In this document: positions 63,133 through 64,000 of the stretch, one piece after another | How positions within the stretch are numbered: the stretch's first letter is position 1 | How the letters are laid out: each line of letters begins with the position of its first letter | DNA from: Erysipelotrichaceae bacterium OPF54 | Lineage (GTDB): Bacteria; Bacillota_I; Bacilli_A; Erysipelotrichales; Erysipelotrichaceae | Length of the DNA: 64,000 nucleotides | Assembly: GCA_022834735.1 (NCBI GenBank) | Contig: BQKD01000001.1 | Coordinates: 1,341,659 to 1,405,658 of the forward strand | Direction: 5' to 3' | Position numbers and translations under genes: made by a program | The notes under the pieces: generated by a model | The model's input: the letters and a program-made list of their open reading frames with translations, nothing else | What the model was told of the DNA's origin: nothing | The model's database searches: none

Positions 63133-64000
63133 ATGAAATTAAGCAACAGTTTCTTTTATACATTGAGAGAAAATTCAAAAGACGAAGATTCCATTTCGAG
63201 CAATCTTCTCGTTCGTGCGGGCATGATCAAAAAGAGTTCCAACGGAATGTATATGATCATGCCGATGGGCAAGCGTGTCCTGTCGAAGATCGAAAACATC
63301 GTTCGCGAGGAAATGGATGCCAAAGGGGCGCAGGAGCTGCTCATGCCGGCATTGATCCCGGAAGATGTGTATATCCGTTCGGGGCGCCGCAGCGCATTCG
63401 GTTCGAACATGTTTTCGCTGCTCGACCGCTACAACAAGAAATATGTCCTTGGTCCGACGCATGAGGAACTGTTCGCGATGGCGGCCAGCATGGATGGCAG
63501 ATCGTACAAGGATTTCCCGTACAATCTGTACCAGATCCAGACCAAATACCGCGATGAGACCAGGCCGCGCTACGGTCTGATCCGTGTGCGCGAATTCATC
63601 ATGAAAGACGCGTATACGTTCGATATCGACGAGGCGGGCCTCGATGTGCAGTACGATAAGATGTACGATGCCTACTGCCGTATTTTCGACCGGATGGATC
63701 TGAACTACAAGATCGTGCGCGCGGATACGGGAGCGATGGGCGGTCTGCTTTCGGAAGAGTATCAGGCGATTTCCAACATTGGCGAGGACATTGTCGTGGG
63801 CTGCGAAGGCTGCGATTTCTCGAGTAACCTCGAGATCGCGGAGGTCGTGGATACGAAAGAGCCTTCGACCGAAGAGAAGAGGGAAATGGAGCTTGTTGAA
63901 ACGCCGAACGCAAAGACGATCGAAGAGGTGGCCGCTTTCTTTGGAAAGAGACCGGAGGATTTTGTCAAGACGCTTCTTTACAATGTGGACGGAAAGGTCG
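63133..64000 (+). CDS. proS: Prolyl-tRNA synthetase, 5' part (runs off the window)
   Basis: Class II synthetase, bacterial type, with the first 289 codons visible and no stop before base 64000. Motif 1 region 'GMYMIMPMGKRVLSKIENIV' (~38), motif 2 'YVLGPTHEELF' (~105) and 'QTKYRDETRPRYGLIRVREF' (~136) are clear. 'MKDAYTFDID' follows, then the beginning of the editing insertion after 'GGLLSEEYQAISNIGED'. AAGGAG lies 8 bases before ATG 63133. Its 14-base distance from trhP2 suggests co-transcription. Confidence 0.93.
   Translation, partial: MKLSNSFFYTLRENSKDEDSISSNLLVRAGMIKKSSNGMYMIMPMGKRVLSKIENIVREEMDAKGAQELLMPALIPEDVYIRSGRRSAFGSNMFSLLDRYNKKYVLGPTHEELFAMAASMDGRSYKDFPYNLYQIQTKYRDETRPRYGLIRVREFIMKDAYTFDIDEAGLDVQYDKMYDAYCRIFDRMDLNYKIVRADTGAMGGLLSEEYQAISNIGEDIVVGCEGCDFSSNLEIAEVVDTKEPSTEEKREMELVETPNAKTIEEVAAFFGKRPEDFVKTLLYNVDGKV

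Noticed and set aside
1-64000. CRISPR array, prophage or rRNA operon
   Set aside because: No regularly spaced short repeats, phage structural genes or rRNA sequence were seen anywhere in the window.

Overview
The window is a chromosomal segment of a Bacillota (Firmicutes) bacterium. Roughly half the bases are G or C, genes are densely packed, and most lie on the + strand. Gene orders typical of the phylum are present: alaS-ireB-ruvX-yrzB-mltG-greA, comEA-comEC-holA/rpsT, trmB-thioredoxin-murC-ytxG-ytxH-ccpA, ybeY-dgkA-era-recO, and glyS-dnaG-rpoD-trmK. Gene content (single-chain GlyRS, pyruvate:ferredoxin oxidoreductase, PTS sugar uptake, T-box control, no respiratory genes seen) suits a fermentative anaerobe. 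An Erysipelotrichia-like lineage is my best guess, but it is an inference.

Layout. 1-625: the end of an unidentified gene and a tRNA-Leu(CAA). 645-7252: a hexitol PTS operon (mtlA-mtlR-mtlF, a 1-phosphofructokinase-type kinase, a sorbose-1-phosphate-reductase-like dehydrogenase) that lacks mtlD. 7253-8570: a decayed stretch with gene fragments. 8599-29936: housekeeping genes for tRNA modification, translation, recombination, envelope, competence and RNA decay. 29933-34447: thioredoxin, an unknown acidic protein, murC, ytxG, ytxH and ccpA. 34489-36918: ybeY-dgkA-era-recO. 37106-46482: a ten-gene accessory operon. 46611-51644: glyS-dnaG-rpoD-trmK. 51704-53785: an IS1634-like insertion sequence. 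53869-64000: pyruvate:ferredoxin oxidoreductase, a HAD phosphatase, an AraC regulator, a Na/phosphate symporter, a U32 pair for tRNA hydroxylation, and the start of proS.

Two regions stand out. In the hexitol operon, the kinase and dehydrogenase together suggest that imported mannitol-1-phosphate is oxidised at C2 to fructose-1-phosphate and then phosphorylated to fructose-1,6-bisphosphate, bypassing MtlD and fructose-6-phosphate. The operon at 37106-46482 interrupts the usual recO-glyS neighbourhood. It joins a reduced type IV pilus-like machine (PilC/GspF, four small one-TM proteins, PilT as the only ATPase, a transglutaminase-like lipoprotein) to a complete phosphorelay (hybrid kinase with two receivers, stand-alone Hpt, response regulator). 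The regulator's output carries intact HD-GYP and GGDEF domains, so it probably both makes and degrades cyclic di-GMP.

The insertion sequence has an exact 34-bp direct repeat at its two ends. The repeat includes the -10 element of the pyruvate:ferredoxin oxidoreductase gene, so the insertion duplicated that promoter instead of cutting it off.
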